A DNA stretch of 64,000 nucleotides, taken from NCBI RefSeq assembly GCF_004298475.1, contig NZ_SCRP01000032.1:1-64000 (forward strand). Reading direction: 5' to 3'. The position numbers were made by a program, and so were the translations under genes. Positions within the stretch are counted from its first letter, which is position 1. Every line of letters starts with the position of its first letter. The stretch comes from Paraburkholderia sp. (GTDB lineage: Bacteria; Pseudomonadota; Gammaproteobacteria; Burkholderiales; Burkholderiaceae). Shown here in pieces: positions 29,549-37,732 of the stretch. The notes beneath the pieces are model-generated. The model worked only from the letters and a program-made list of their open reading frames with translations, did no database searches and was not told the origin of the DNA.

Positions 29549-29610
29549 GAAAAAAAGCCCGCTGCAGTGAGCGGGCTTAATCCATATCAGGAGGAGACAT
29601 GGAGGAGACA
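29549..29610 (-). ncRNA. Candidate small RNA with repeated anti-Shine-Dalgarno motif
   Basis: On the minus strand a promoter is followed by about 60 nt and an intrinsic terminator. The 5' part has the 11-mer TGTCTCCTCCA and then TGTCTCCTCC again, so CCTCC appears twice and could base-pair with ribosome binding sites (AGGAGG). The 3' part is the stem AAGCCCGCT / AGCGGGCTT with a T-run. No protein frame fits. Small RNAs with exposed CCUCC loops are known translational repressors in several proteobacteria. The start at 29610 is inferred from the -10 element. Alternatively, the plus-strand reading could be a ribosome binding site plus a 54-codon frame starting at 29599, which I think less likely. 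Confidence 0.55.
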
Positions 29611-29616
29611 GGAGCA

Positions 29617-29645
29617 ACTATACACAGCGGCCTGACGCGACGCAA
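29617..29645 (-). promoter_or_regulatory. Promoter of the candidate small RNA
   Basis: Read on the minus strand: TTGCGT (29645-29640), 17 bp, TATAGT (29622-29617). Good sigma-70 spacing; predicted start near 29610. Confidence 0.55.
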
Positions 29646-29845
29646 CAACTTTTTAAGGGAAAACCCGCAATCGTGCCGGTTTGTCGCAGCAGCACGGGAA
29701 ACCGCGTCAGAACGCCGGATCGGCATCTACGCGCCTTACATCGGAACAGATGACCGTGGATGACACCGCAAGATCCGGCGCGTCGGCGCGCGAGCAGGCG
29801 TCTACAGTGGGGGCCATCGAAACCGCCATTTCCGGGAGTCACGCC

Positions 29846-31042
29846 ATGACCGCCGCTTCGACCCCATCGCATGATCAGCCTGGGCGCTGGGCAACCGACG
29901 CCGAACGCTGGCAAGCCCTCGCCGCGCGCGACAGCCACGCCGACGGCGCCTTCTTCTACGGCGTGCGCACGACCGGCGTGTTCTGCCGTCCGTCGTGCGC
30001 ATCGCGGCTGCCGCGCCGGGACAACGTCGCGTTCTTCGACACCGCCGACGCAGCCCGCAGCGCCGGTTTTCGCGAATGCAAGCGCTGCCGCCCGGGCGGG
30101 CTGCCGCGCGAACTGGAGATCGTGCAGCGCGCCCGCGCCGTGCTCGACGCCGATCCGCAGGCGCGCCTCACGCTCGCCGATCTGAGCGACGCCGTGCATC
30201 TGAGTCCGTTCCATCTGCAACGCCTCTTCAAGCGCGTGCTCGGCGTTTCGCCGCGCCAGTATCAGGCGGCGCGGCGCGGCGCCGTGCTGCGCGACGCGCT
30301 CGGCCAGGGCGCGAACGTGACGCGGGCGAGCGCCGATGCGGGCTTCGGCTCCACGTCGCGGCTCTACCAGAGCGTGGCGGCCGAACTGGGCATGGCGCCC
30401 TCCGCGTACCGCCGCAAGGGCGCGGGCCTCACGATTCGCTACGCCAGTGCGCCGACGCCGCTCGGCCTCGTGCTCGTCGCGGCCACGAACAAGGGCATCT
30501 GCCAGATCGCATTCGGCGACGATGCGCCCGCCCTCGCCGCCGCGCTGCACGCCGGGTTCTCGAATGCCGACTGCGTCGAGGACCACGAAGCGGTTGCGCC
30601 GTTCATCGCGCAGATCGATGCGTATCTGCACGGGCGGCGCGAACGCTTCGACCTGCCGCTCGACCTTGCGCCGACAGCGTTCCAGCAGCGCGTGTGGGAC
30701 GCGCTGCAGCACATTCCGTACGGCGAGACCCGCAGCTACACGCAGATCGCCGAAACGCTCGGTGCGCCGCGTGCGGTGCGGGCCGTGGCGAGCGCATGCG
30801 CGTCGAATCCCGTGGCGCTGGCGATTCCGTGCCACCGCGTGGTGCAGAAAAGCGGCTCGCTCGCGGGTTACCGCTGGGGGCTCGCGCGCAAGGCCGCGTT
30901 GATCGATGCGGAGGCGAGAGGCCGCGAGACGCCCGCGCCCGGTGCAGCCCCACATGACCAGGATGAAGCCGCAGCCGATGCCCGCTCGACGCGAAGCGGC
31001 CAGCGTGCCGCCCGCGCCGACTCGCCGGAGACGGCCGCTTGA
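29846..31042 (+). CDS. ada: Bifunctional Ada: DNA methyltransferase and regulator
   Basis: A 398-residue adaptive-response protein. N-terminal zinc domain with the methyl-acceptor block FCRPSCASRLP and ECKRCRPGG (four Cys); AraC-type HTH with HLSPFHLQRLFKRVLGVSPRQYQ; C-terminal O6-alkylguanine-DNA methyltransferase with catalytic IPCHRVV. It repairs alkylated bases and, when methylated, activates its own operon. I chose the ATG at 29846 because CGGGAG lies upstream and the frame before it has no family similarity. Its stop overlaps a TTG start option for alkA. Confidence 0.96.
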   Translation: MTAASTPSHDQPGRWATDAERWQALAARDSHADGAFFYGVRTTGVFCRPSCASRLPRRDNVAFFDTADAARSAGFRECKRCRPGGLPRELEIVQRARAVLDADPQARLTLADLSDAVHLSPFHLQRLFKRVLGVSPRQYQAARRGAVLRDALGQGANVTRASADAGFGSTSRLYQSVAAELGMAPSAYRRKGAGLTIRYASAPTPLGLVLVAATNKGICQIAFGDDAPALAAALHAGFSNADCVEDHEAVAPFIAQIDAYLHGRRERFDLPLDLAPTAFQQRVWDALQHIPYGETRSYTQIAETLGAPRAVRAVASACASNPVALAIPCHRVVQKSGSLAGYRWGLARKAALIDAEARGRETPAPGAAPHDQDEAAADARSTRSGQRAARADSPETAA

Positions 31043-31086
31043 GCGCCGCCGCGCCCCAGCCGCTGCCGCAGGCACAGCGGGCCGAA

Positions 31087-32037
31087 ATGCCGCTGCCCGA
31101 TAGCAGCGCCACGTTCGAACTGCCCGTGCGCGCGCCCTACGACTGGCCGCGCGTCCTGCGCTTCTTCGCGGGCCGCGCAATACCCGGCGTCGAGGTCGTC
31201 GAAGACGGTGCCTGGCAGCGCGCCATCGACTTTCGCGATACAAGCGGCACGCTCGCCGTGCGCCGCCATGCGCGCAAGCGCTGCCTCGTCGTGCAGATCG
31301 ACGGACCGGTGAGCGCGCACGCAGCCGCCCTCGCCGCCCCGCTCGCCCGCATGTTCGATACGCAGACGGACCCCGCAGCCATCGCCGCGCATTTCGCGCG
31401 CGATCCGTGGCTCGCTCCGCTCGTCGCCGCCGCGCCCGGCCTGCGCGTGCCGGGCGCGTGGTCCGGCTTCGAACTGGTGGTGCGCGCGATCGTCGGCCAG
31501 CAAGTGAGCGTGAAGGCCGCGACGACGATCATCGGCCGCCTCGTGCAGCGCGTCGGTCAGCGCATCGAGTTGCATCCGCACGAACACACCGCCTGGCGTT
31601 TCCCGACGCCCGCCGCGCTCGCCGGTGCGGACCTGAGCGGCATCGGCATGCCCGGCAAGCGCGTCGCCGCGCTGCTGGGCTTCGCACAGGCGGTGGCAAA
31701 CGGCAACGTCGCAATCGAACGCGACAGTCACGGCCAGACGCGTGCGGCAACCGACGATCCGCGCGATCTCGACGCCATGCGCGCGGCGCTGCTCGCACTG
31801 CCAGGCATTGGCCCGTGGACCGTCGAATATGTCGCGATGCGCGCATGGCGCGACGCGAACGCATGGCCCGCCACCGATCTCGTGCTGATGCAGGCCATCG
31901 CCGCACGCGACCCCGCGCTCGCGCGCCCGTCACAGCAGCGCGCACGCAGCGACGCCTGGCAGCCGTGGCGCGCCTACGCGGCGATGCATTTGTGGAACGA
32001 AATCGCCGATCGCACGCGTGCTGCACGCGGCGGCTAG
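31087..32037 (+). CDS. alkA: DNA-3-methyladenine glycosylase II (AlkA)
   Basis: Removes alkylated bases such as 3-methyladenine. An AlkA N-terminal domain (FELPVRAPYDWPRVLRFFAGRAI) is followed by the HhH-GPD glycosylase domain: RAIVGQQVSVKAA, the hairpin LPGIGPWTVEYVAMRA and the catalytic Asp in ATDLVL. With the ATG at 31087 it has 316 residues. A TTG at 31039 overlapping the ada stop would give 332 and coupled translation; I cannot decide. Operon with ada fits the alkylation response. Confidence 0.95.
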   Translation: MPLPDSSATFELPVRAPYDWPRVLRFFAGRAIPGVEVVEDGAWQRAIDFRDTSGTLAVRRHARKRCLVVQIDGPVSAHAAALAAPLARMFDTQTDPAAIAAHFARDPWLAPLVAAAPGLRVPGAWSGFELVVRAIVGQQVSVKAATTIIGRLVQRVGQRIELHPHEHTAWRFPTPAALAGADLSGIGMPGKRVAALLGFAQAVANGNVAIERDSHGQTRAATDDPRDLDAMRAALLALPGIGPWTVEYVAMRAWRDANAWPATDLVLMQAIAARDPALARPSQQRARSDAWQPWRAYAAMHLWNEIADRTRAARGG

Positions 32038-32415
32038 CGGGCCCGGGCTAACGGATACGGAAGGGCACAAAACGCCGTAGCCGGCGCGCATCGAGCCGCG
32101 AGAAGCGCCGGTGAAAGACGCGCGATAGACGGGGCGATAGACGGGGCGATAGACGGGGCAATATACAGGGCTATAAGCGGTGCAATAAGCGGTGCAAAAA
32201 ACGGGACGACAAAAGGCATGACGACAGGCACGACAAAGGACACGACAACAGGCGCGACATTCGCGCACAGGGGCGTCGCATAAGGCACGCCGACGCGCCG
32301 GAGTCGGCCTCAAGCAGGTCGGCTGGCGAGATGTTAAAGTGCCCGCTAACGAAAAAATAACGCTGGTGCGCGCGCACGAAGCTTCACGCCGCTAGCCCGA
32401 GCCCGATCCTTCTCA
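32038..32415. other. Spacer upstream of gshA
   Basis: About 380 bp dominated by degenerate short repeats; the clearest part is listed separately. A gshA promoter should lie near 32330-32390 but was not assigned. Confidence 0.4.
32123..32158. repeat. 12-bp tandem repeat, three perfect copies
   Basis: CGATAGACGGGG occurs three times head to tail at 32123-32158, with decayed copies running on to about 32260 (ATA.ACAGGG, AAGCGGTGCAAT). Lies 86 bp after the alkA stop. Confidence 0.9.
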
Positions 32416-34038
32416 ATGCCCGACACGACCTCCACACGCCCGAACGACGTTCTCGCCCAGCGCCTTGACGCGCTGAGCGCAGGACCTCTGCGCGACGCGC
32501 TTACACGCGGTCTGCGCGGCATCGAAAAAGAGAGCCTGCGGGTGACGCGCGACGGCCAGCTCGCGATGACACCGCACCCGGCTACGCTCGGCTCGGCGCT
32601 CACGCATCCGTCGTTGACCACGGACTACTCGGAAGCGCTGCTCGAAATCATCACGCCGCCCGAGCACGATCCGTCGATCACGCTCGAACGCCTCGACGAT
32701 CTGCATCGCTACGTCTATGCGGTGCTCGCACGCGACGGCGAAATCCTCTGGAACGAATCGATGCCGGGCCTCCTGCCCGCCACCGACGACGGCATTCCGA
32801 TCGCCGCGTATGGCACATCGAACATCGGCCAGTTAAAGCGCATCTATCGCATGGGCCTCGCGCTGCGCTACGGGCGCACGATGCAATGCATCGCCGGGAT
32901 CCACTACAACTATTCGCTTAACGAAGAAGTGTGGCGGACGCTGCACGCGCACGAGCGGTCCGCCGCGACGGCGCTCGACTACCAGTCGGAGCGCTATCTC
33001 GCGCTCATCCGCAACTTCCGTCGTACGAGCTGGCTTCTGATGTATCTGTTCGGCGCGTCGCCCGCGCTCGACGTGCGCTTCCTGCGCGGCCAGCCGCACG
33101 CGCTCGAAGCGCTCGACAGCGAAACGCTCTACCTGCCGTACGCAACGAGCCTGCGCATGAGCGACCTCGGCTACTCGAATACGACGGGCCAGTCCGCGCT
33201 GCACGCCGACTACAACACCCTGCCCGGCTATCTCGATGCGCTCGCCGAAGCCGTGAGCCAGCCGTATCCGCCGTACGAGGCAATCGGCACCCATCGCAAC
33301 GGCGAGTGGGTGCAGATCAACACGAACGTGCTGCAGATCGAAAACGAGTTCTACTCGACGATCCGTCCGAAGCGCGTCACGTATGCGGGCGAGCGGCCGC
33401 TGCATGCGCTCGCCGCGCGCGGCGTGCAGTACGTCGAAGTACGCTGCATGGACATCGATCCGTTCGAGCCCACCGGCATTTCGCTCGAAACGGCCCGCTT
33501 TCTCGACGCCTATCTGCTTGCGTGCGCGCTCGACGACAGCCCGCTGCTGCCCGCGCACGCGTACGCCGAGGCCAACGACAATTTCGGCCGCGTCACGAAG
33601 GAAGGCCGCCGTCCGGGGCTCGAACTCAAGCGTGACGGCGCGACCGTGCCGATGCAGGACTGGGCCGCCGAACTCTTCGCGAAGATCGAACGCGCCGCGG
33701 CAACGCTCGACGCCGTGCGAGGCACGGACGAACACGCGCACGCCGTGGCTGCGCAACGCGTGAAGCTTGCAGACGCGTCGCTCACGCCGTCGGCGCGCGT
33801 GCTGCAAGCGATGCGCGAGCGCAATCAAACCTTCCTCGAATTCGCACGCGCGCAAAGCGAACGCCACGCGGCGCATTTCCTCTCGCGGCCGCTCGACAGC
33901 ACGGCAACAGCGTATTTCGACGCGCTCGCGCGCGAATCGCTCGACGAACAGGCGAAGCTCGAACACGAGGATGGCGGCTCGTTCGATGCGTTCGTCGCCG
34001 CGTATAGCGCCTACTCGCTCGACCGCGATATCACGTAA
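32416..34038 (+). CDS. gshA: Glutamate-cysteine ligase, GshA type
   Basis: A 540-residue enzyme for the first, ATP-dependent step of glutathione synthesis. Family blocks: RGIEKESLRVTRDG, TTDYSEALLEIITPP, MQCIAGIHYNYSL, QINTNVLQIENEFYS and YVEVRCMDIDPFEPTGI. Size is close to the E. coli type enzyme. ATG at 32416. Monocistronic. A YbdK-type ligase-like protein is also encoded at 47163. Confidence 0.97.
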   Translation: MPDTTSTRPNDVLAQRLDALSAGPLRDALTRGLRGIEKESLRVTRDGQLAMTPHPATLGSALTHPSLTTDYSEALLEIITPPEHDPSITLERLDDLHRYVYAVLARDGEILWNESMPGLLPATDDGIPIAAYGTSNIGQLKRIYRMGLALRYGRTMQCIAGIHYNYSLNEEVWRTLHAHERSAATALDYQSERYLALIRNFRRTSWLLMYLFGASPALDVRFLRGQPHALEALDSETLYLPYATSLRMSDLGYSNTTGQSALHADYNTLPGYLDALAEAVSQPYPPYEAIGTHRNGEWVQINTNVLQIENEFYSTIRPKRVTYAGERPLHALAARGVQYVEVRCMDIDPFEPTGISLETARFLDAYLLACALDDSPLLPAHAYAEANDNFGRVTKEGRRPGLELKRDGATVPMQDWAAELFAKIERAAATLDAVRGTDEHAHAVAAQRVKLADASLTPSARVLQAMRERNQTFLEFARAQSERHAAHFLSRPLDSTATAYFDALARESLDEQAKLEHEDGGSFDAFVAAYSAYSLDRDIT

Positions 34039-34227
34039 CGGCGCACGTAACGGCGCGCATAACCGCGCGCGTGACAGATCGTCGCCGGGCATTGCACGTG
34101 CTAGAAACGAATGCCACGCTGGAGCGGTCCAATACTTATCGATCGGCCTGTCTGCGCGCACGTTGGCGCACGGGCCAACGAGCGCGCCGCGCGCGATGCG
34201 CGGCGCTCGAAGGGAGGAGAAAACGCG

Positions 34228-34686
34228 ATGAAACGAATCCTGCCGATCCTGCTCTGCGCGAGCGCCGCGGCGTGCTCGACGGGCGGCCAGGTCAATCCGG
34301 ACGTCATGCAGATCGCCACGGCCCCGCTTACCTGCCCGGACAAGACGCAATGCGATCTCTGGTGGCAACGCGCACAAGACTGGGTGCGCACGCACTCCAG
34401 ATACGAAGTGCAGACGGCCACCGACACGTTGATCCAGACTACGGGCCCGGGAGGCGGAAGACGCCTGCTCGCCTATGAAATCACGAAGAGCGTGAACAAC
34501 GACGGCACGGCGACAATCGGGTTCGCAGCGCACTGCGACAGCTCGCTCGGCTGCAAACCGAATCCCTGGAGCGCGGGCGCGGCGTTCAAGCAGTTCGTGC
34601 GTTCGGGCGTCGATGCGCCGATCCCCGGAGCCGACGCCGTGGCCGCACCCGCGGCTGGCGGCGCACAACCGCCCGCCGCTCCTTGA
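34228..34686 (+). CDS. Small lipoprotein
   Basis: A 152-residue exported lipoprotein: MKRILPILLCASAAACSTGG with a lipobox ending at Cys16. The mature part has SRYEVQTATDTLIQT and four cysteines in pairs (TCPDKTQC, HCDSSLGC), and ends in an Ala/Pro-rich tail. GGGAGGAG lies upstream of the ATG at 34228. No family name recognised; common in this lineage. Confidence 0.75.
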   Translation: MKRILPILLCASAAACSTGGQVNPDVMQIATAPLTCPDKTQCDLWWQRAQDWVRTHSRYEVQTATDTLIQTTGPGGGRRLLAYEITKSVNNDGTATIGFAAHCDSSLGCKPNPWSAGAAFKQFVRSGVDAPIPGADAVAAPAAGGAQPPAAP

Positions 34687-34814
34687 TGTCGCACCGGTTT
34701 TATCCGGCTTCCTGATTATCGCCAAAGGAACCAGCAACGCGCGGCGGCCAGTCAACCCACCGGCTGGCCGCGCGAGCCTCGATGCCCCGCCTGATATCCC
34801 ACTCGGTGCCTCAC

Positions 34815-36371
34815 TCAGTGCCCCATTGAAGGTCCCGCGACCTTACTCGGCTTCGTGACCCACACGAGCGCAGCCAGGACGAGAAACACCACGAACGAAA
34901 TGCGGAAGAAGTCGTTCGTCGCCATCATGTAGCCCTGCTGCGTGACGATCTCGTTGAGTTGCGCAGTCACGCTCTGCCCTGCGAAACCGAGGCTCGCCAT
35001 CGCGTCGCTATAAGCGTTGGTGTTCTGCGAATACTGGCTCACCGATTCGGACAGCACGGCATGGTGATAGATCGCATCGTCTTCCCAGAACGTCGTGCTC
35101 ACCGCCGTGCCAATCGCACCCGACAGCGTGCGCAAGAAATTCGAGAGCCCCGAGGCGCTCGCGAGGCGCTCGTCGGAGATGCTCGAGAGCGTGATCGTCG
35201 TCATCGGCACGAAGAAGCACGCAACGCCGATGCCCTGTACAAGACGCGGCAGGATCACGTGATTGAACGGCACGTCGAGCGTGAAAGTGGAATTCCAGAT
35301 CGAAACCAGCGCAAAAACCAGGAACGCGAAGCTGGCGACCATCCGCAGGTCGAGCTTGTGCATGTTGCGTCCGATCAGCGGCGACAGCACGAGCGCGAGC
35401 AGCCCGACCGGCGCCGTCGCAAGGCCTGCGATGCCGGCCGTGTAGCCCATCACCGTTTGCAGCCAGAGCGGAAAGATCACCACCGAGCCGAAGAACGCCA
35501 TGAAGCCGAACGAGATGATGAGCGCGCCCAAGGCGAAGTTGCGGTCGCGAAACAGCGAAAGATCGATGACGGGTTCTTTTTCCGTGGCCTCCCACGCGAG
35601 CAGGAATGCGAGCGACACCACCGCGATGATCGCCAGCGCAACGATGAACGTGGAGTTGAACCAGTCGCGGTCCTTGCCGAGGTCGAGCATCATCTGCAGG
35701 CACGACACGCCGATCACGAGCAGCGCGAGGCCGACGGCGTCGATGCGCTGCGTCGTGGTCTTCGTTTCGCGGCCGCGCAGCAGCATGTACGCGCACGCGG
35801 CCGAGAAAAGCCCGATCGGCACGTTGATGTAGAAGATCCACGGCCAGGTGTAGTTGTCGGTGATCCAGCCGCCCATCACCGGGCCGAAGATCGGCGCGAC
35901 GATCACCGTCATCGCCCACAGGCCGAGCGCGAGGCCGCGTTTCGCAAGCGGATACGAACGCATCAGGATGGTCTGCGAGAGCGGCACCATCGGCCCGGAT
36001 ACGAGCCCTTGCACGAGACGGAACGCAATCAGCGTCTCGAAGTTCGATGCGAAGCCGCATGCCGCCGAGGCAAGCGTGAACAGCAACACCGAAAGCGTGA
36101 AAAGGCGCACTTCGCCCACGCGCCGCGCGAGCCAGCCGGTCAGCGGCACGGCGATGGCAGAAGCCACCGAGTACGACGAGATAACCCATGTGCCCTCGGT
36201 TGTGGCAACACCGAGGTTGCCGGAGATGGTCGGCACGGCGACGTTCGCAATCGAGGTGTCGAGCACCTCCATGAACGTGCCGAGTGCGAGGCCGACCGTG
36301 AGTAGCGCGAGCGTGCCGCCCGTCAGCGGCACGGGCTCGGCGGCGACGCGCGCCGCGGGAGTAGCGTTCAT
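34815..36371 (-). CDS. DHA2 family multidrug efflux transporter (EmrB type)
   Basis: A 518-residue inner-membrane exporter with 14 hydrophobic segments. Motif C-like and DHA2 signatures are present: GTFMEVLDTSIANVAVP, SGNLG, TWVISSYSVASAIAVPLTGW, and PIFGPVMGGWITDNYTWPWIFYINVP. Proton-driven drug export is expected. It lies downstream of marR on the same strand (174-bp gap) and opposite a NodT-type outer-membrane factor, but no EmrA/HlyD adaptor gene is present in between. Confidence 0.93.
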   Translation of the reverse strand: MNATPAARVAAEPVPLTGGTLALLTVGLALGTFMEVLDTSIANVAVPTISGNLGVATTEGTWVISSYSVASAIAVPLTGWLARRVGEVRLFTLSVLLFTLASAACGFASNFETLIAFRLVQGLVSGPMVPLSQTILMRSYPLAKRGLALGLWAMTVIVAPIFGPVMGGWITDNYTWPWIFYINVPIGLFSAACAYMLLRGRETKTTTQRIDAVGLALLVIGVSCLQMMLDLGKDRDWFNSTFIVALAIIAVVSLAFLLAWEATEKEPVIDLSLFRDRNFALGALIISFGFMAFFGSVVIFPLWLQTVMGYTAGIAGLATAPVGLLALVLSPLIGRNMHKLDLRMVASFAFLVFALVSIWNSTFTLDVPFNHVILPRLVQGIGVACFFVPMTTITLSSISDERLASASGLSNFLRTLSGAIGTAVSTTFWEDDAIYHHAVLSESVSQYSQNTNAYSDAMASLGFAGQSVTAQLNEIVTQQGYMMATNDFFRISFVVFLVLAALVWVTKPSKVAGPSMGH

Positions 36372-36544
36372 CTGTCCTGAATCCTTTGACGTCGGACCGG
36401 CGCCGCAGCCTGAATTCGCTCGCGCTCATCGGTCTGCTGTCGGTCTGCTGTCGGTCTGCATTTCAATGCCTCGGCATTTTCTGCCCAGACAGCTATCGGA
36501 CTGCAAAAAGGGGCGTGATGCCGCCGTCTCTCATGTATTGCCGT

Positions 36545-37072
36545 TTATGTTTCGTCGCCGCCCGTCGTCAGCGGATGCCGCGTCGCCTGACGGCCCGCCG
36601 CGCCGCTGCACACGACTTCGGTCGCCGCGTCGTTGGCGATGAAGCGCTGCAAAAGGTGCACGAGCGTTGCCGCTTCGTCAGAGGAAAAGCCGCGCAACTG
36701 CGCGCTTAAAACCGTCGAAATCAGATCCGGCAGTTTCTGCGCCGCAGCGCGGCCGGGCGGCGTCAGCGCCAGTTCCACGACGCGCCGGTCGGCCTGGCTG
36801 CGTTCACGCACAAGGAAGCCTTTCTTTTCGAGCCGGTCGAGCATGCGCGTCATCGATCCCGTGTCGTACGACAGCACGCGGGACATCTCGTTGGGCGTGC
36901 GCGCACGCTCGTACCACAGCAGCAGGATCACGCCGATCTGCGACGACGTGAGCCCGAGCGGCGCAACCGCACGGTCCATCCGTGCGGCCAGGACGTTGCG
37001 GGCCGTCGAGAGGAAGTAGCCGAGACTCGACTCGACGCCGATGTGCTCGGGTATAAAGGGCGCTTCGTTCAT
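36545..37072 (-). CDS. MarR family regulator of the efflux locus
   Basis: A 175-residue winged-helix repressor: LTSSQIGVILLLWYERARTPNEMSRVLSYDTGSMTRMLDRLEKKG followed by the wing RERSQADRRVVELALTPPG. It probably represses the downstream DHA2 transporter and perhaps itself, relieved by a ligand. The C-terminal 25 residues are a polar tail. Its upstream region carries a 12-bp direct repeat (37137-37160). Confidence 0.92.
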   Translation of the reverse strand: MNEAPFIPEHIGVESSLGYFLSTARNVLAARMDRAVAPLGLTSSQIGVILLLWYERARTPNEMSRVLSYDTGSMTRMLDRLEKKGFLVRERSQADRRVVELALTPPGRAAAQKLPDLISTVLSAQLRGFSSDEAATLVHLLQRFIANDAATEVVCSGAAGRQATRHPLTTGGDET

Positions 37073-37136
37073 GTCGGGAGGCGGGATCGGCGGGGTCGAA
37101 ACGAATGTGGATTCTAGCGGTTAATTTCACTGCCTA

Positions 37137-37160
37137 AGCAGATAAATGAGCAGATAAATA
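37137..37160. promoter_or_regulatory. Direct 12-bp repeat upstream of marR
   Basis: AGCAGATAAATG followed directly by AGCAGATAAATA, preceded by CTGCCTAAGCAG. It sits 65-88 bp upstream of the marR start, where an operator would be. A MarR site is possible but marginal, since the symmetry is weak. Confidence 0.35.
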
Positions 37161-37319
37161 AATGGAGTAATGCGGGTGCGACAAGGTGACCGACCCGGCA
37201 AAAACCACACTAACCCTGGTGCAACTCAAGAAAAAATTGGCAATTACTTGCCTGGTCAATACTATGGCAGGCAAGCGCTTCATTTTGCTTTCATCGCTTT
37301 TTGTAGTCTGCCCCCCACC

Positions 37320-37553
37320 ATGCAGCACAAGAAAACCATCCTCGGCGGCCTCGGTCGTTACGTCATCCGCCACATCGCCCGTCCCGTCACCGACGCTGCC
37401 CGACGTTCCTTTGACAAAGCCCGCTCAGCCAGCCGCGCCCCGCGCCTGCGCAAGCTCGCGCTCTACGCGGCGGTGATCGTCCTGCCCGGCGGCCTGATTG
37501 CGCTCCTGCTACACAAGCTGACGACGCTCCGCTGGCGCCGTAACGACGCGTAA
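37320..37553 (+). CDS. Small membrane protein
   Basis: A 77-residue protein: a basic N-terminal half (RYVIRHIARPVTDAARRSF), then one hydrophobic helix (LALYAAVIVLPGGLIALLL) and a short basic end. The ATG at 37320 is preferred to an in-frame ATG at 37170 whose extra part lacks protein character. Function unknown; between marR and the outer-membrane factor. Confidence 0.55.
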   Translation: MQHKKTILGGLGRYVIRHIARPVTDAARRSFDKARSASRAPRLRKLALYAAVIVLPGGLIALLLHKLTTLRWRRNDA

Positions 37554-37732
37554 CCTGTCCGGCGCGCGCCGTAACACACCGGCAGCGCTCCCGCATTACC
37601 CTTGCACATTCCGCGCAGCCCGCCGTGCGTGCGCTACCATTGCCGCGTCACGACCACCCGCTGTGCGCCAACGCGCATCCGGTAACGAAGCGCACGACGT
37701 TTCTTGCTGGCCGCATCGACAGGATTGCTTGC

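Noticed and set aside
29599..29761. 54-codon rightward frame MEETGATIHSG after a GGAGGAG stretch
   Set aside because: The ribosome-site-like bases are explained by the minus-strand CCTCC repeats, and the product resembles nothing known. Kept as the alternative to the small RNA.
32123..32260. Regular repeats considered as a CRISPR array
   Set aside because: Units are 12 bp with no unique spacers, unlike CRISPR repeats of 24-37 bp with spacers of similar length.
32833..34755. 640-codon leftward frame opposite gshA
   Set aside because: Antisense shadow; no domain and Arg-rich composition.
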